A DNA stretch of 64,000 nt from Diplonema papillatum (Eukaryota > Euglenozoa > Diplonemea > Diplonemida > Diplonemidae). This document shows, one piece after another, positions 54,837 to 64,000 of the stretch. The stretch covers positions 206,253 through 270,252 of the forward strand of contig JAPJBO010000231.1 in the NCBI GenBank assembly GCA_030068145.1, in the 5' to 3' direction. Position numbers and translations under genes: made by a program. How positions within the stretch are numbered: position 1 is the stretch's first letter; the number at the start of each line of letters is the position of its first letter. Under the pieces are notes generated by a model that saw only the letters and a list, made by a program, of their open reading frames with translations, was not told the origin of the DNA and did not search any database.

Positions 54837-56830
54837 ACCCGCACTCGGTTGCCCTGCGGGCCCCCTCGTGGATTGGATTGATTCTCAGTGTTTTTAGCCT
54901 TCCTTCTAGATACGGCCTCTTTGTGAAGAGGCCGACTCGAAAGAGAGCGAAAAACGCAACAAAAACAGGAATAATTAGCACCAAAGAACAAGTTCACAAT
55001 GAATGGCGACGATGTCGGACGAATTTGGTGATCGAAAAGCTGGTCTTTGAGGTTTCGCGCGACACCAACCAAGGTATGCCCACTTGTGAGTCATTGAAGA
55101 GGTTCTGGGAGAGCTATGGGTACCCGTTTTCTCGATTTTTTGACCGATTCATCCAAAGAAACCCTCACAGGAATTCGAGCTCATACGAACAGTGTTCTTT
55201 CGCCGGTCGGAACTTCGGCAGTACAAGCCCCCCGTTTTGAAAAGGGAGAAGGTCTCTTATCATGCGTTTCTTTACATGAGGGACAAGAATCTGACCTGCA
55301 CCTCCTCGTGGTGTCCCTCGGAAACGTGCTCAACGCGCGGCCGACGCAGGCAGTCTTTGATATTGTTTCCCCAGTTGGTTGGTCAACAATGACCGTGTGT
55401 TTGGTTGATTGGAAAAGCTCTTCTTGGGGAAACAGTCAAAGCATGCGAATTTGCGAGTCATTCAAGCGGTTCTGACAGAGCTATGGGTACTCATTTTCTT
55501 GGATTTTTGATCGATTCATCCAAAGAAGCCCTCACAGGAATTCGAAGCTCAGACGAACGACGTTCTTTCGAGGGTCGGAACTTCGGGGAACGCCCCACCG
55601 AATTCGACACCAGGGGATGGTCGCATATTAAATTGTTTGGTGTTCCTTCAGCAAGGTGGCCACTAAAGACCGTGAAGTGGAGGAGACTGGCCTCCGGAGG
55701 CCCAGGGGTTATCGATGAGTGGTTCTGCGGGTCTCGTGTGGAAACAATCAGGGTATGCGGATTTGCGAGTCATTGAAGAGGTTTTGGGAGAGCTATGGGT
55801 ACCCGTTTTCTTCCGTTTTTGACCGATTCATCCAAAGAAGCCCTCACAGGAATTCGAAGCTCAGACTAACGTCATTCTTTGAAGGGCCGGAACTTCGGGG
55901 AAAACGCTCCCCCCAAATTCGACAACAGGAGAAGGTCGCATATTGCCGTTTTTGACGTTCCTTGAACAAGATGGCCCCTAAAGACCAGGAAGTGAAGAAG
56001 ACTGGCCTCCGGAGGCCCAGGGGTTATCAATGAGTGGTTCTGCGGGTCTCGTGTGGAAGGTATGCGGATATGCGAGTCATTGAAGAAGTTGTGAGAGAGC
56101 TATGGGTACCCGTTTTCTTCCATTTTTGACCGATGCATCCAAAGAAGCCCTCACAGGAATTCTAAGCTCAGACAAACGTCATTCTTTTAAGGTCGGAACT
56201 TCGGGGAATTCGACATCAGGAGAAGGTCGCATATTGCCGTTTTTGACGTTCCTTGAACAAGATGGCCCCTAAAGACCAGGAAGTGAAGAAGACTGGCCTC
56301 CGGAGGCCCAGGGGTTATCGATGAGTGGTTCTGCGGGTCTCGTGTGGAAACAATCAGGGTATGCGGATTTTCTAGTCATTGAAGAGGTTGTGAGAGAGCT
56401 ATGGGTACCCATCTTCTTCCATTTTTGACCGATTCATCCAAAGAAGCCCTCACAGGAATTCGAAGCTTAGACAAACATCATTCTTTTAAGGGTCGGAACT
56501 TCGGGGAACAAGCCCCTCCGAATTCGACAACAGGCAAAGGTCGCGTATTGCCGTTTTTGACGTTCCTTGAACAAGATGACCTAAAGTCGAGGAAGTGAAG
56601 AAGACTGGCCTCTGGGGCCCAAGGGTTATCGATGAGTGGTTCTGCGGGTCTTGTGTGGAAACTATCAGGGTATGTGGATTTGTGAGTCATTGAAGAGGTT
56701 GTGAGAGAGCTATGGTACCCGTTTTCTTCCATTTCGGACCGATGCATCCAAAGAAACCCCCACAGGAATTCGATGCTCATATCGAACAGTGTTATTTCGA
56801 TGGTCAGAACGTCGGAAGTACAAGCCCCCC
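54837..56830 (+). repeat. R1 repeat, with six degenerate about 300-bp units
   Basis: Units start at about 55075, 55440, 55752, 56057, 56356 and 56670, each with GAGTCATTGAAGAGGTT, GAGAGCTATGGGTACCCGTT, GACCGATTCATCCAAAGAA, CCCTCACAGGAATTCGA and GGTCGGAACTTCGG. Several units also share GAAGACTGGCCTCCGGAGGC. No intact coding frame. Confidence 0.8.
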
Positions 56831-56834
56831 TTTT

Positions 56835-57310
56835 TGGGTGACAGGCGGCCGTTCAGAGGCGGTGCTGCGGTCTGTACTGGCGAAAGTCAGAGGCCCATTC
56901 GGTGACGGTCGACAACACGACGTGGGAGAGGTCATGCGGACGGTGGCCTCAGCGATCCTAGAAGAGAACACGGCTCACCGAGCCTGCAGCTCCAATTGGG
57001 CGGACCGAATCGCAGGCCTGCGTCACCACACTCTCTCTCTCTCTCACTCACTCTCTCGCTCTCTCTCTCGTTCATTTCTTTTGCTGTTCACCCTTCCATC
57101 CCCACCCGTTTCCTTTCAGTTCTCTGTTTCTTCCCTTTCAGCCTCCTCTGTGCGGTATGCCCTTTTTTGTTTTGGTACAGGGTATGCTGTTTTCTTTTGT
57201 TTTCGCGGCCAAGAAGCCACACAAAGGTTTGCGGTTTTCTATTGTTCACCCACAACCCCCCTCACCATGCAACCAGCAAAAACACAAACAGGCCCAAAAA
57301 AAAAAAAAGA
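56835..57310 (+). mobile_element. 5'-truncated LINE 3' end
   Basis: A short coding tail (SEAVLRSVLAKVRGPFG...LEENTAHRACSSNWADRIAG, stop near 57025), then a CT tract, the shared 3' tail and an A-run at 57298-57309. This is the typical shape of an incomplete LINE insertion. Confidence 0.65.
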
Positions 57311-57559
57311 GAGAAAATGAGAGAGAACAAAGGAAGTTGGTAACAAAGGAAGCGAGCTAGAGAGGCGCACGGTGCAGGACGCAAGCCCCGCACTTTGTGT
57401 TCACCCCTAGCTCGCACACGCGCGCTACAACTCACACACCACCTACCCCCACCACCTACTACCCCGCACACACGCACGGAAAAAAAAAAAGAACACACGC
57501 ACACACCCGCACGCACACACAAAGAACCTCACACACACACACAACGCGCGCCCCCCAGG

Positions 57560-58960
57560 ATGACCCGATCCGGCTGGAAAACAGTCGGATCGCCTGGCCG
57601 CCAGCCCCCGCATGTCAGCGAGGGGCGGAGGGCGGCAGCCGCGCAGCCGACGGCCTCGAAGCCGACGTCGAAGGCGGTGACGACCGCAAAGCAACGACAG
57701 GGGCCCGGAGAGGCCGCATCGAGAAGGGCAGCGACGGCTGCACCGCAGAAGGCCGGCGGGAGAGCGCCCCCGCCGCAGGAGGACCGCAGGGGGGACCGCC
57801 CCCTCTGCCGCGAGTTCAACTCGCCCGGCGGATGCAGCCGCCAGCCGTGCCGCTTCAGGCACGTGCCCACACCGGCCTGCATCGAGGCCCTGACGGCCTT
57901 GGGGTGCCGTCGGGCCGGGTGCCGGCACCGCCACGTCGCTGCGTGCGACATCGAAGGCTGCGACGACGCAGCGTGCGAGGCGGCGCACCCGCAGGACCCA
58001 CGGCTGATGGGTCGTCTGCCGCGAAGGTGGGAGCCAGTCGACGGTGTGTCTTCCACTTTCTCCCCCCCCCAAGCCACCGGGTCCTCCCCGGTCGCCGCCC
58101 GGTTCCAGGCCGCCCCTGTAGCCCCGTGGGCCTTCTCTCGCCAGCTCCCGGAGCCGCCCGCCGCACCCACGGAGCGGGCCTCCCCCCCGGCGGAGCCTGC
58201 TCCGGAGTGGAGGTGGGACAGCCCCTTCGACCCCGGGGAGGCGCTCCTGCTCAAGGAGGAGGAGCTGAGGGCCGCCATCCGGTGGGCAGCCCTCACGGAA
58301 GCCGCCGCCCTGTGGGCAGCCATGCGCGAGTCCGAGCCGCTCGCGCTTACGGAGCTGGGCTTCGCGGGCGAGGTCTGCCCGGGCTGCGGGGCGGTGGTCG
58401 CCACCCGGGGAGAGGTGGAGCACCACTCCGCCATGCACAGGGCAGAGGTGGCGGCCCGGGCCTGGGGGAACATGTACGGGACGTGCGTCCGGTACATGGA
58501 GGCTGGGCTGAGGGCGCACGCGGCAGGGGCTCTCGTACTCTCCCAGGAGTACGAGGCCCAGAAGGCGCAGATGACGCGCGAGGGGAAGGAGAGGGAGGGG
58601 ATCGCCCTCGAAGAGGCGAGGCAGTGGCCTCGCAGATCCCTGCAACTGCAGGTCGGGGAGAGGGAAGGGAGGAGGGACGTCGCCTTCTTGGAGGCGGCGG
58701 AGGCCACAGAGGCCCTCGCCCAAATGAAAGAGGACAAGGAGCGCCGCCTCGCCCTCGCCCTCGCCGCCCTTGCCATCAAAAAAGATCCCCCCGGACCCCC
58801 GGGCTGCGACGTCCTCATGGGGTCGCAGCGGCCAGAGGCCGACCCCCCCCAACCCGGCGAGCACAAGGACCCGGGGAGCGACGCGCCAATGGGGGAGGCC
58901 CAGGGGCCGGGCCCTGGTGCCGAGAACCCCGCCAAGCGGCCGAAGACCTCAGGCGGCTGA
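57560..58960 (+). CDS. LINE ORF1: CCCH/C2H2 zinc-finger protein, 466 aa
   Basis: The ATG at 57560 follows a CA-rich leader. After a basic Ala/Lys-rich N-terminus come three Cys-His fingers in a row: CREFNSPGGCSRQPCRFRH and CIEALTALGCRRAGCRHRH (both C-x8-C-x4-C-x3-H) and CDIEGCDDAACEAAH (C-x4-C-x4-C-x3-H). Later a C2H2-type finger CPGC...HHSAMH (about residues 275-295) precedes a long charged helix. CCCH fingers bind single-stranded RNA, so this is probably the RNA-packaging protein of the element; that is inference. The stop is at 58958-58960. The ORF2 frame overlaps its whole length without a stop, one base back. Confidence 0.8.
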   Translation: MTRSGWKTVGSPGRQPPHVSEGRRAAAAQPTASKPTSKAVTTAKQRQGPGEAASRRAATAAPQKAGGRAPPPQEDRRGDRPLCREFNSPGGCSRQPCRFRHVPTPACIEALTALGCRRAGCRHRHVAACDIEGCDDAACEAAHPQDPRLMGRLPRRWEPVDGVSSTFSPPQATGSSPVAARFQAAPVAPWAFSRQLPEPPAAPTERASPPAEPAPEWRWDSPFDPGEALLLKEEELRAAIRWAALTEAAALWAAMRESEPLALTELGFAGEVCPGCGAVVATRGEVEHHSAMHRAEVAARAWGNMYGTCVRYMEAGLRAHAAGALVLSQEYEAQKAQMTREGKEREGIALEEARQWPRRSLQLQVGEREGRRDVAFLEAAEATEALAQMKEDKERRLALALAALAIKKDPPGPPGCDVLMGSQRPEADPPQPGEHKDPGSDAPMGEAQGPGPGAENPAKRPKTSGG

Positions 58961-59073
58961 GCGCGCTCGGCCGCTCGTCGGCGAGCGCGGCACCCCCAGA
59001 AAGGACACCCAACAGGAAGGGGAAGGGGGGACACACACACAGGTCCGCAACGAGATCGCTGGGGCGCGGTGGG

Positions 59074-62000
59074 GACGACCTCACCGTGGATGGATGCGTC
59101 GAACCGCACCCGGGGCCCGCCGCGCCCCCCCCACCGGCCCCAGCCGCCCCGCCGCCGGTCTGCCTCTGCGGGCGCCTGCCGGGAGTCCAGGGCAGGCACA
59201 GGAACATGTGCCCCCTGTCGCGGGCGTACCGCCCGGACGCAGCCCCGGCGGCACCACCGGCCAACAACCACCGACGCCGGGCCCCGGCGGCAGGCCAGGC
59301 AGCCGACCCAGCGGCGGGGCCGGCCCACGCAGCGTTCGAGGAGGAGATGCCGTTCTCGTTCGCGGAGATCAGCGCGCTGGCTGTGCCCAAGCTGGAGCGG
59401 ATCCCGCTGGATGCGCAGCTGGTGGTGGCCGCGCAGCTGGCGAAGGCGCTACAGCTGGCGGCCACGGGGAGCGTAACCGGGTGGCTCCGGTTACACTCCT
59501 TCGCCACCCTCGTCCTCTTCAAACCGCGCAGAGGGGGGAGGAAGAAGGTGGCGGCCGCCCTGAGGAGTCGCTGCCACCTTTGGGCGCACGGCAGGTTCGG
59601 CGAGCTCTGGACGGAGGCGCAGGAAGTGGCGGCAGGCAGGAGGCAGGCGGGCGTGCCCCCGGTCCGGTTCCTCGTGATGGACGAGGACGACAACCAGATC
59701 GGGCGGTTCGTCGGGCTGGCGACAGACGTGGAGGACGCCGACCAGCTGGATGCGAAGACCGTCCAGCAGGTCATTCGCAGGACGAAGGCCCGATGGTTCG
59801 GGAAGGCGGTGGCCGCGCTCTCGGCGGCGAAGGTGGCCCCAGTGAACGAGGAGACACTGGGGGTCATGCGGGAAAAACACCCACAGGCGCCAGAACCCCC
59901 CCTCCCCCCAATACCACCACAGGCGAACGCGGAGATCGACGTCTCTTGGGGGATCGTCATTAAGACGCTGAGGGCGCTCCCCCGAGGGACGGCACCAGGG
60001 CCGTCAGGGCTGTCGGCGCAGCACCTGCTGGACCTGGTGAGCCCGGGCTCGCCGATAAGGGCCCCTCTGGTGGCGGTGATCGCGCGGATCGCCACCGGGA
60101 GCCTCCCGGACGAGGCCCGGCCGCACGGGTTTGGGGCCAGGCTAGTGGCCCTCGAGAAGAAGGACGGGGGTCTCCGGCCCATCGCCTGTGGAGAGGTCCT
60201 GAGGAGGATGGCGGCCAAGATCTTGGCCAGGGACAAGTCCGTGGTGCAGGCGGTCAAGCCCATCCTGGAGAGGTGCGGCCAGACCGGGGTCGGGATGAAG
60301 TCCGGCGCCGACGCCATGGTCTGCGCGATGCGGTGCGTGGGAGAGGCGTACCGGCGCGACGGCCAAGGGCGGGGGATCTTGAAGGTGGACCTGCAGAACG
60401 CCTTTAACAAGGTGAGCAGGGAGGCCATCTTGCAGGCAGTGGCCGAGAGCGCCCCAGGCCTCCTGCCATACGCGATAGCGGCGTACGGGCGCAGGTCACG
60501 GCTTTCCTTCGGGGAGGAAGTGGTCTGGTCCGAGTGCGGAGTGCAACAGGGGGACCCACTCGGGCCGTTGTTCTTCTGTCTCGTGTTGGAGAAGGTCCTG
60601 CGGAAAGTGGACTTGTCCCTGGCCGAGCGGCTGCCACCCTTGGGGGCCGATGATATTCCGCAGGGGGCCCTGGCCCCGGCCCAGCCCCAACAACAACAAC
60701 AACAACAACAACCACAGGAACAGGACATGGAGGTGGACGGGGCAGGGGCGGGCCCAGCCCCCCCGGTACAGGTACCAGCACCCCCGGTACAGGTACCAGC
60801 CCCCCCGTACAGGAGCCAGCCCCCCCGGTACAGGAACCAGCCCCCCCGGTACAGGAGCCGGCCCCCCCAGCACAACCGGACCCGTTGCGGGTGCCCCAGC
60901 TGGACGCGCGAGCGTTCTACCTGGATGATGGAGCCGCGGCGGGGCTATGGGAGCACCTGATCGTGTGGCTCGCCGCATTCGAGCTGGAGGGGGGCGCGGT
61001 GGGAATGCACCTCAACAGAGGGAAGAGCGAGGTGGTCTGCCTCGCGGGCGAACGGGTGCCGGTCGAGTTCGCGGCCATGACCCGGTGTTCTCTGGAGAGC
61101 TGGGAGATTCTGGGAGCACCCTGTGGGTCCGAGGCCGCGGTACGGGAGGCGGTGGCGAAGGTCCTGGACAGGGCCGAGAAGCGGGCGAGGGCCATTGCCA
61201 GCCTCCCAGACCCACACACGGCCCTGGCCCTGTTGAACTCGTGCGCGGGGTTCGTCTGCGTGGTCTCCCTCATGCGGGCCACGGGCCCGGTGGCGGACTA
61301 CGGGAGGGTGGACACCTTCATGCGGCGAGCCCTGGCGAGGACCCTCGGGGCCGAGCTGGGGGACACCGAGTGGGCACAGGCCTCGCTGCCCCTGAGGCTG
61401 GGCGGCCTAGGGATGCACTCGTGCGCCGACTCGGCGGCCGTGGCAGGGGTGGCGGCGACCTTGGAGGGCATCAAGGGTCTGCCGCTGCTGACGAGAGCCC
61501 CCGGGGGGGGGCCACTTCAAATCACACCCACACAGGACTCCGTATGCGCGGCGTCGCTCGCCTGCCCCAGACTTGCACTCTACCCGGAAGTCCTGACCGA
61601 GGTCAGAGACTCACTGCAAGCAGGGGCAGCGGGCGCGCCACGCAAGCAGAAGGAATGGAGTGGGAAGATCTCCGCGGCCAGGCAGGCGGGCCTGCTGAGG
61701 GATCCGCTCGTCGGGGTCAGGGGCCAGGCGAGGATCCGCAGCTGTGCCGCCAAGCACGCCTCCACGTGGCTCTACGGGGCGCACAACGCCCCGGACGACC
61801 TCTGGATGTCCCCAGCCGAGCTCACAGTGGCAGTGCGCTTGCGGCTGGGGATGCAGCTGGCGCCGCAGGCACGCGAGTGCCGGCTCTGCGGGGCGGCCGA
61901 GGCCGACCGCTTCGGGGACCACTCCCTGACGTGCCTCAACGCGGGGCTGCGCACGCGGGCGCACACAGCGCTCCGCAACGAGGTGGGCGCCCTCGCGAGG

Positions 62001-64000
62001 GAGGCGCTTCTCTGCCCGGTCCTAGAGGACCGGCCCTTCACAAAACACCCACACAGGAACAAGCGCGTCGACGTAGCGTACACGCGCGGAGAGAAGAGGA
62101 GGCTGATCGACGTGGCGATCACCTTCCCGCTGCAGGCGAACGCGGTGAAGAAGGCGGCGGAGACCGAGGGTGGGGCGGCCACGAAGTACGAGGCCGTCAA
62201 GCGGCGGACGTACGACGGCCCCATCCTGGCGGAGGCTCCTGAGCAACAGGACCTGCTGCTGGTCCCGATGGTGGTGGACACCTTCGGCGCCTGGGGCGAG
62301 TCGGCCCTGCCCGAGCTGCGGGCGCTAGTGAACGCAGTGCACAGGAGGCACGACTGGGAGACCTACGCGGCGGTCTCCCACCTAGCGTTCCACAGGCTCA
62401 GCTTCGTGGTGGCAAGGGCGGTGGCCCGCATCGCCCTCGTGAACGCGGACGTGCACCTCGGGGCGCGAAGGGTGGAGGAAGGTGAACTCGAGCTGGACGA
62501 AGTCTCCACGGACGACGGGGCAGGCAGCAGCAGCAGTAGCAGTAGTAGCAGCAGCAGCAGCAGCGGCGGCGGGGGCGGCAGCAGGAGCAACAGCAGCAGC
62601 AGCGTCGCGAGCGGCGGCGGAGGCGGCGGCGGCGCCCCGGAAGGCGGAGGCGGAGGCGCCCCCGGCGGACCGCAGGCCCCGGCAGCGCAGGGACCACCGC
62701 CCCTCCCCCCCCCGAATGACGAACAACCACAGGAGGGGGGGCAGGGAGAACAGGGAGATGAGGGACGAGCGCCCGGCGCCCAAGCTGCCCCTCGGGGGCA
62801 GGTGCAAGGGGAAGTGATGCCGATCACTGGGGGGGTAGAGCCGATCCCCCGAGTCCCCCCCCTCACCACCCAGCGCCACACACCCGGGTCACGTGCGAGC
62901 TGTAGCGGGCCAGCCGTCACGACCGACCACACGCATGCCGGACCTAGGGCACCCGGCATGCACACCACCACCACCAACACACACACCCAGGGGGGCGGAG
63001 GGGTTCGGCTCTACCACCCTTTTGCTAGGCAGAGCGACTTCCTGCACCGGCCTTCGGGGGTCAGGGAGGGAAGTCCAGCGGTGCCCCCTAGGGGGGGCTC
63101 ACCAGCGGCGGCCGGACAGACGGCAGGGCCCGCAGCAGCGCCGGAGGAGCGCATTCCCTGTGTCCCTGGGGAGGGTGGCTCCCTCCTTGGGGACACGGAG
63201 GATGCGCAGGGGCGGACGCCCCCAGAGAAGCAAGCAGCCGTCCCGGAAGACGAGGAGATGCCGGCCTCGGACGGCGCGCAGGCTGACGTCGAGCGACGGA
63301 AGGCGACGCGACGGGAAGGCGAAGTCCCCCCCTCAACGGCAACACCCCCAGTGCCGCCAGCACCCCCAAAAGAAACGGTAGCACCCCAGCCCCTCCAGCA
63401 CGCCGCGGCCGGAACGGCAGAGGGAGTGCGGGTGGCTCCCCTGCGCCCAAGGCAGGCTGGAAAGGCGAACCCCAAGAGGGGACCGAGTCAAGTCGGACTC
63501 GAGGGCGGGCACAGGGGCAACAGGGAGCGGGATCCCCCCACAGCACCCCCCAATCCAACACGACACCAACATGCAGGTCGAGGAGGCAGAGGCGACGAGG
63601 AAGGCCATCCTCAAGCCACTCGAAGCAGGCAGGGCGGGCACGGCGTCGTCGCGCGACGGCTGGCGATGCGCACCCCCGAGGGCAACCCCGTCCGAGCCGT
63701 ACAGGCAGAGACCGCGGTCGATGGGGACCAAGCGGGACCCGTTGGGGGTCGAGGATGGGCCATCCTCGTCGGTCGTGCCGCCGCTGCCACCGGCCGGTCC
63801 AACCCCAAAGCCGCAGGTCCGCAAGGGGGAGACCGCCCCGGCCACCTCGAAGCCCCTGGATCCCCCCGGAAAAGGCCGACCCCCACCAAAAAAGCAAGGG
63901 CTACCAAAAGGCCCCAATCCACACACACAGGCGCTCAAGCTGCAGGCAGCCGCGAAAACCCCCCAGCCCCCCGAAAAACGCCAACCACCAACAAACCCAC
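59074..64000 (+). CDS. LINE ORF2: RT, CCHC and restriction-like endonuclease, one frameshift, no stop before window end
   Basis: Frame 1 holds the start region: a degenerate 2A-like CVEPHPGP at 59095-59118 and a CLCG...HRNMC finger. RT block 0/1 is GTAPGPSGLSAQHLL (about 59988), motif A ILKVDLQNAFNKV (about 60376) and motif B GVQQGDPLGP (about 60538). A Gln run and PAPPVQ repeats follow, where one G is missing (about 60809) and the frame moves to frame 0. There motif C is FYLDDG (60915-60932). Then come the CCHC finger CRLCGAAEADRFGDHSLTC (about 61878-61937) and the endonuclease core KRVDVAY...RRLIDVAITFP (about 62068-62130). The frame stays open through a Ser/Gly/Pro-rich region to 64000. 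No ATG stands near the ORF1 end; the first solid one is at 59347 (MPFSFAEIS). The domain order is that of R2/NeSL-type elements. Confidence 0.75.
60685..60872 (+). repeat. CAA repeat and 21-bp CCCCCGGTACAGG(T/A)(A/G)CCAGC repeat inside the RT
   Basis: A (CAA)n run at about 60688-60715 encodes Gln. About six 21-bp units (60757-60870) encode PAPPVQ(V/E). The third has CCCCCCGTACAGG, one G short, which shifts the frame. Confidence 0.85.
62520..62670 (+). repeat. AGC/AGT and GGC triplet tracts in the ORF2 C-terminal region
   Basis: They encode a Ser run followed by Gly-rich stretches in frame 0. They mark the start of a low-complexity tail of about 490 residues after the endonuclease. Confidence 0.85.

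Larger units (their letters stand above)
57311..64000 (+). mobile_element. RLE-type non-LTR retrotransposon (R2/NeSL-like layout), right end outside the window
   Basis: It begins directly after the A-tail of the preceding fragment. A CA-rich leader (57311-57559) is followed by ORF1 with CCCH fingers and ORF2 with RT, CCHC and restriction-like endonuclease. It is strongly GC-rich compared with the left half of the window. The 3' UTR is not reached. One frameshift at about 60809 breaks ORF2. Confidence 0.85.

Noticed and set aside
57443-60875. Long minus strand frames (473, 599 and 686 codons) opposite the LINE ORFs
   Set aside because: Shadows of GC-rich coding sequence; no domains, while the + strand has zinc fingers and RT motifs.

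Overview
The window is nuclear DNA from a eukaryote, most likely a unicellular alga or another protist; I cannot place it more precisely. Host genes are split by GT-AG introns and the standard code fits throughout. The gene set is eukaryotic: eIF3a, a spliceosomal-type cyclophilin, an FHA-MEKK kinase, a GT10 fucosyltransferase, a transmembrane thioredoxin-fold protein and QPRTase. All recognised host genes lie on the + strand in the left 40 kb.

Layout. 1-11 kb: 3' part of an alpha/beta hydrolase, an FHA-kinase gene (3 exons), and eIF3a (7 exons, 920 aa). Two eIF3a introns hold a SINE-like copy, a minisatellite and a hAT-like MITE. 12-23 kb: an 883-aa conserved protist protein split by a 3.47-kb intron full of mobile DNA, then a second SINE-like copy, a fucosyltransferase and a four-TM membrane protein. 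23-32.8 kb: almost purely repeats, with a degenerate LINE RNase H fragment, two fold-back elements, an inverted repeat pair, a third SINE-like copy and a 1.3-kb minisatellite. 32.8-40.2 kb: QPRTase, a second copy (opposite orientation) of the 14.5-kb element, the thioredoxin-fold protein and the cyclophilin.

40-50 kb is a repeat field: a broken Mutator-like transposase, 30-bp tandem repeats, a degenerate tandem repeat with few stops in three frames, CAG-rich arrays and nine units of a 165-166-bp satellite. 50-64 kb is visibly more GC-rich and holds non-LTR retrotransposons. One insertion (49805-54505) carries only a gag-like ORF plus a 3' tail shared with a neighbouring LINE fragment, and it interrupts the satellite array. 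It is followed by about 300-bp degenerate tandem units, a 5'-truncated LINE end, and a long LINE with a CCCH-zinc-finger ORF1 and an ORF2 carrying RT, CCHC and a restriction-like endonuclease. That ORF2 has a repeat-expanded spacer between RT motifs B and C containing a one-base frameshift, and it stays open to the window edge.

The host genes do unrelated housekeeping jobs (translation initiation, signalling, NAD synthesis, glycosylation, folding, splicing) and form no pathway or operon. The main biology is repeat turnover: minisatellites beside SINE copies, mobile DNA inside introns, and a possible ORF1-only LINE relative. Exon joins given below were made by eye from GT-AG sites, reading phase and family similarity.
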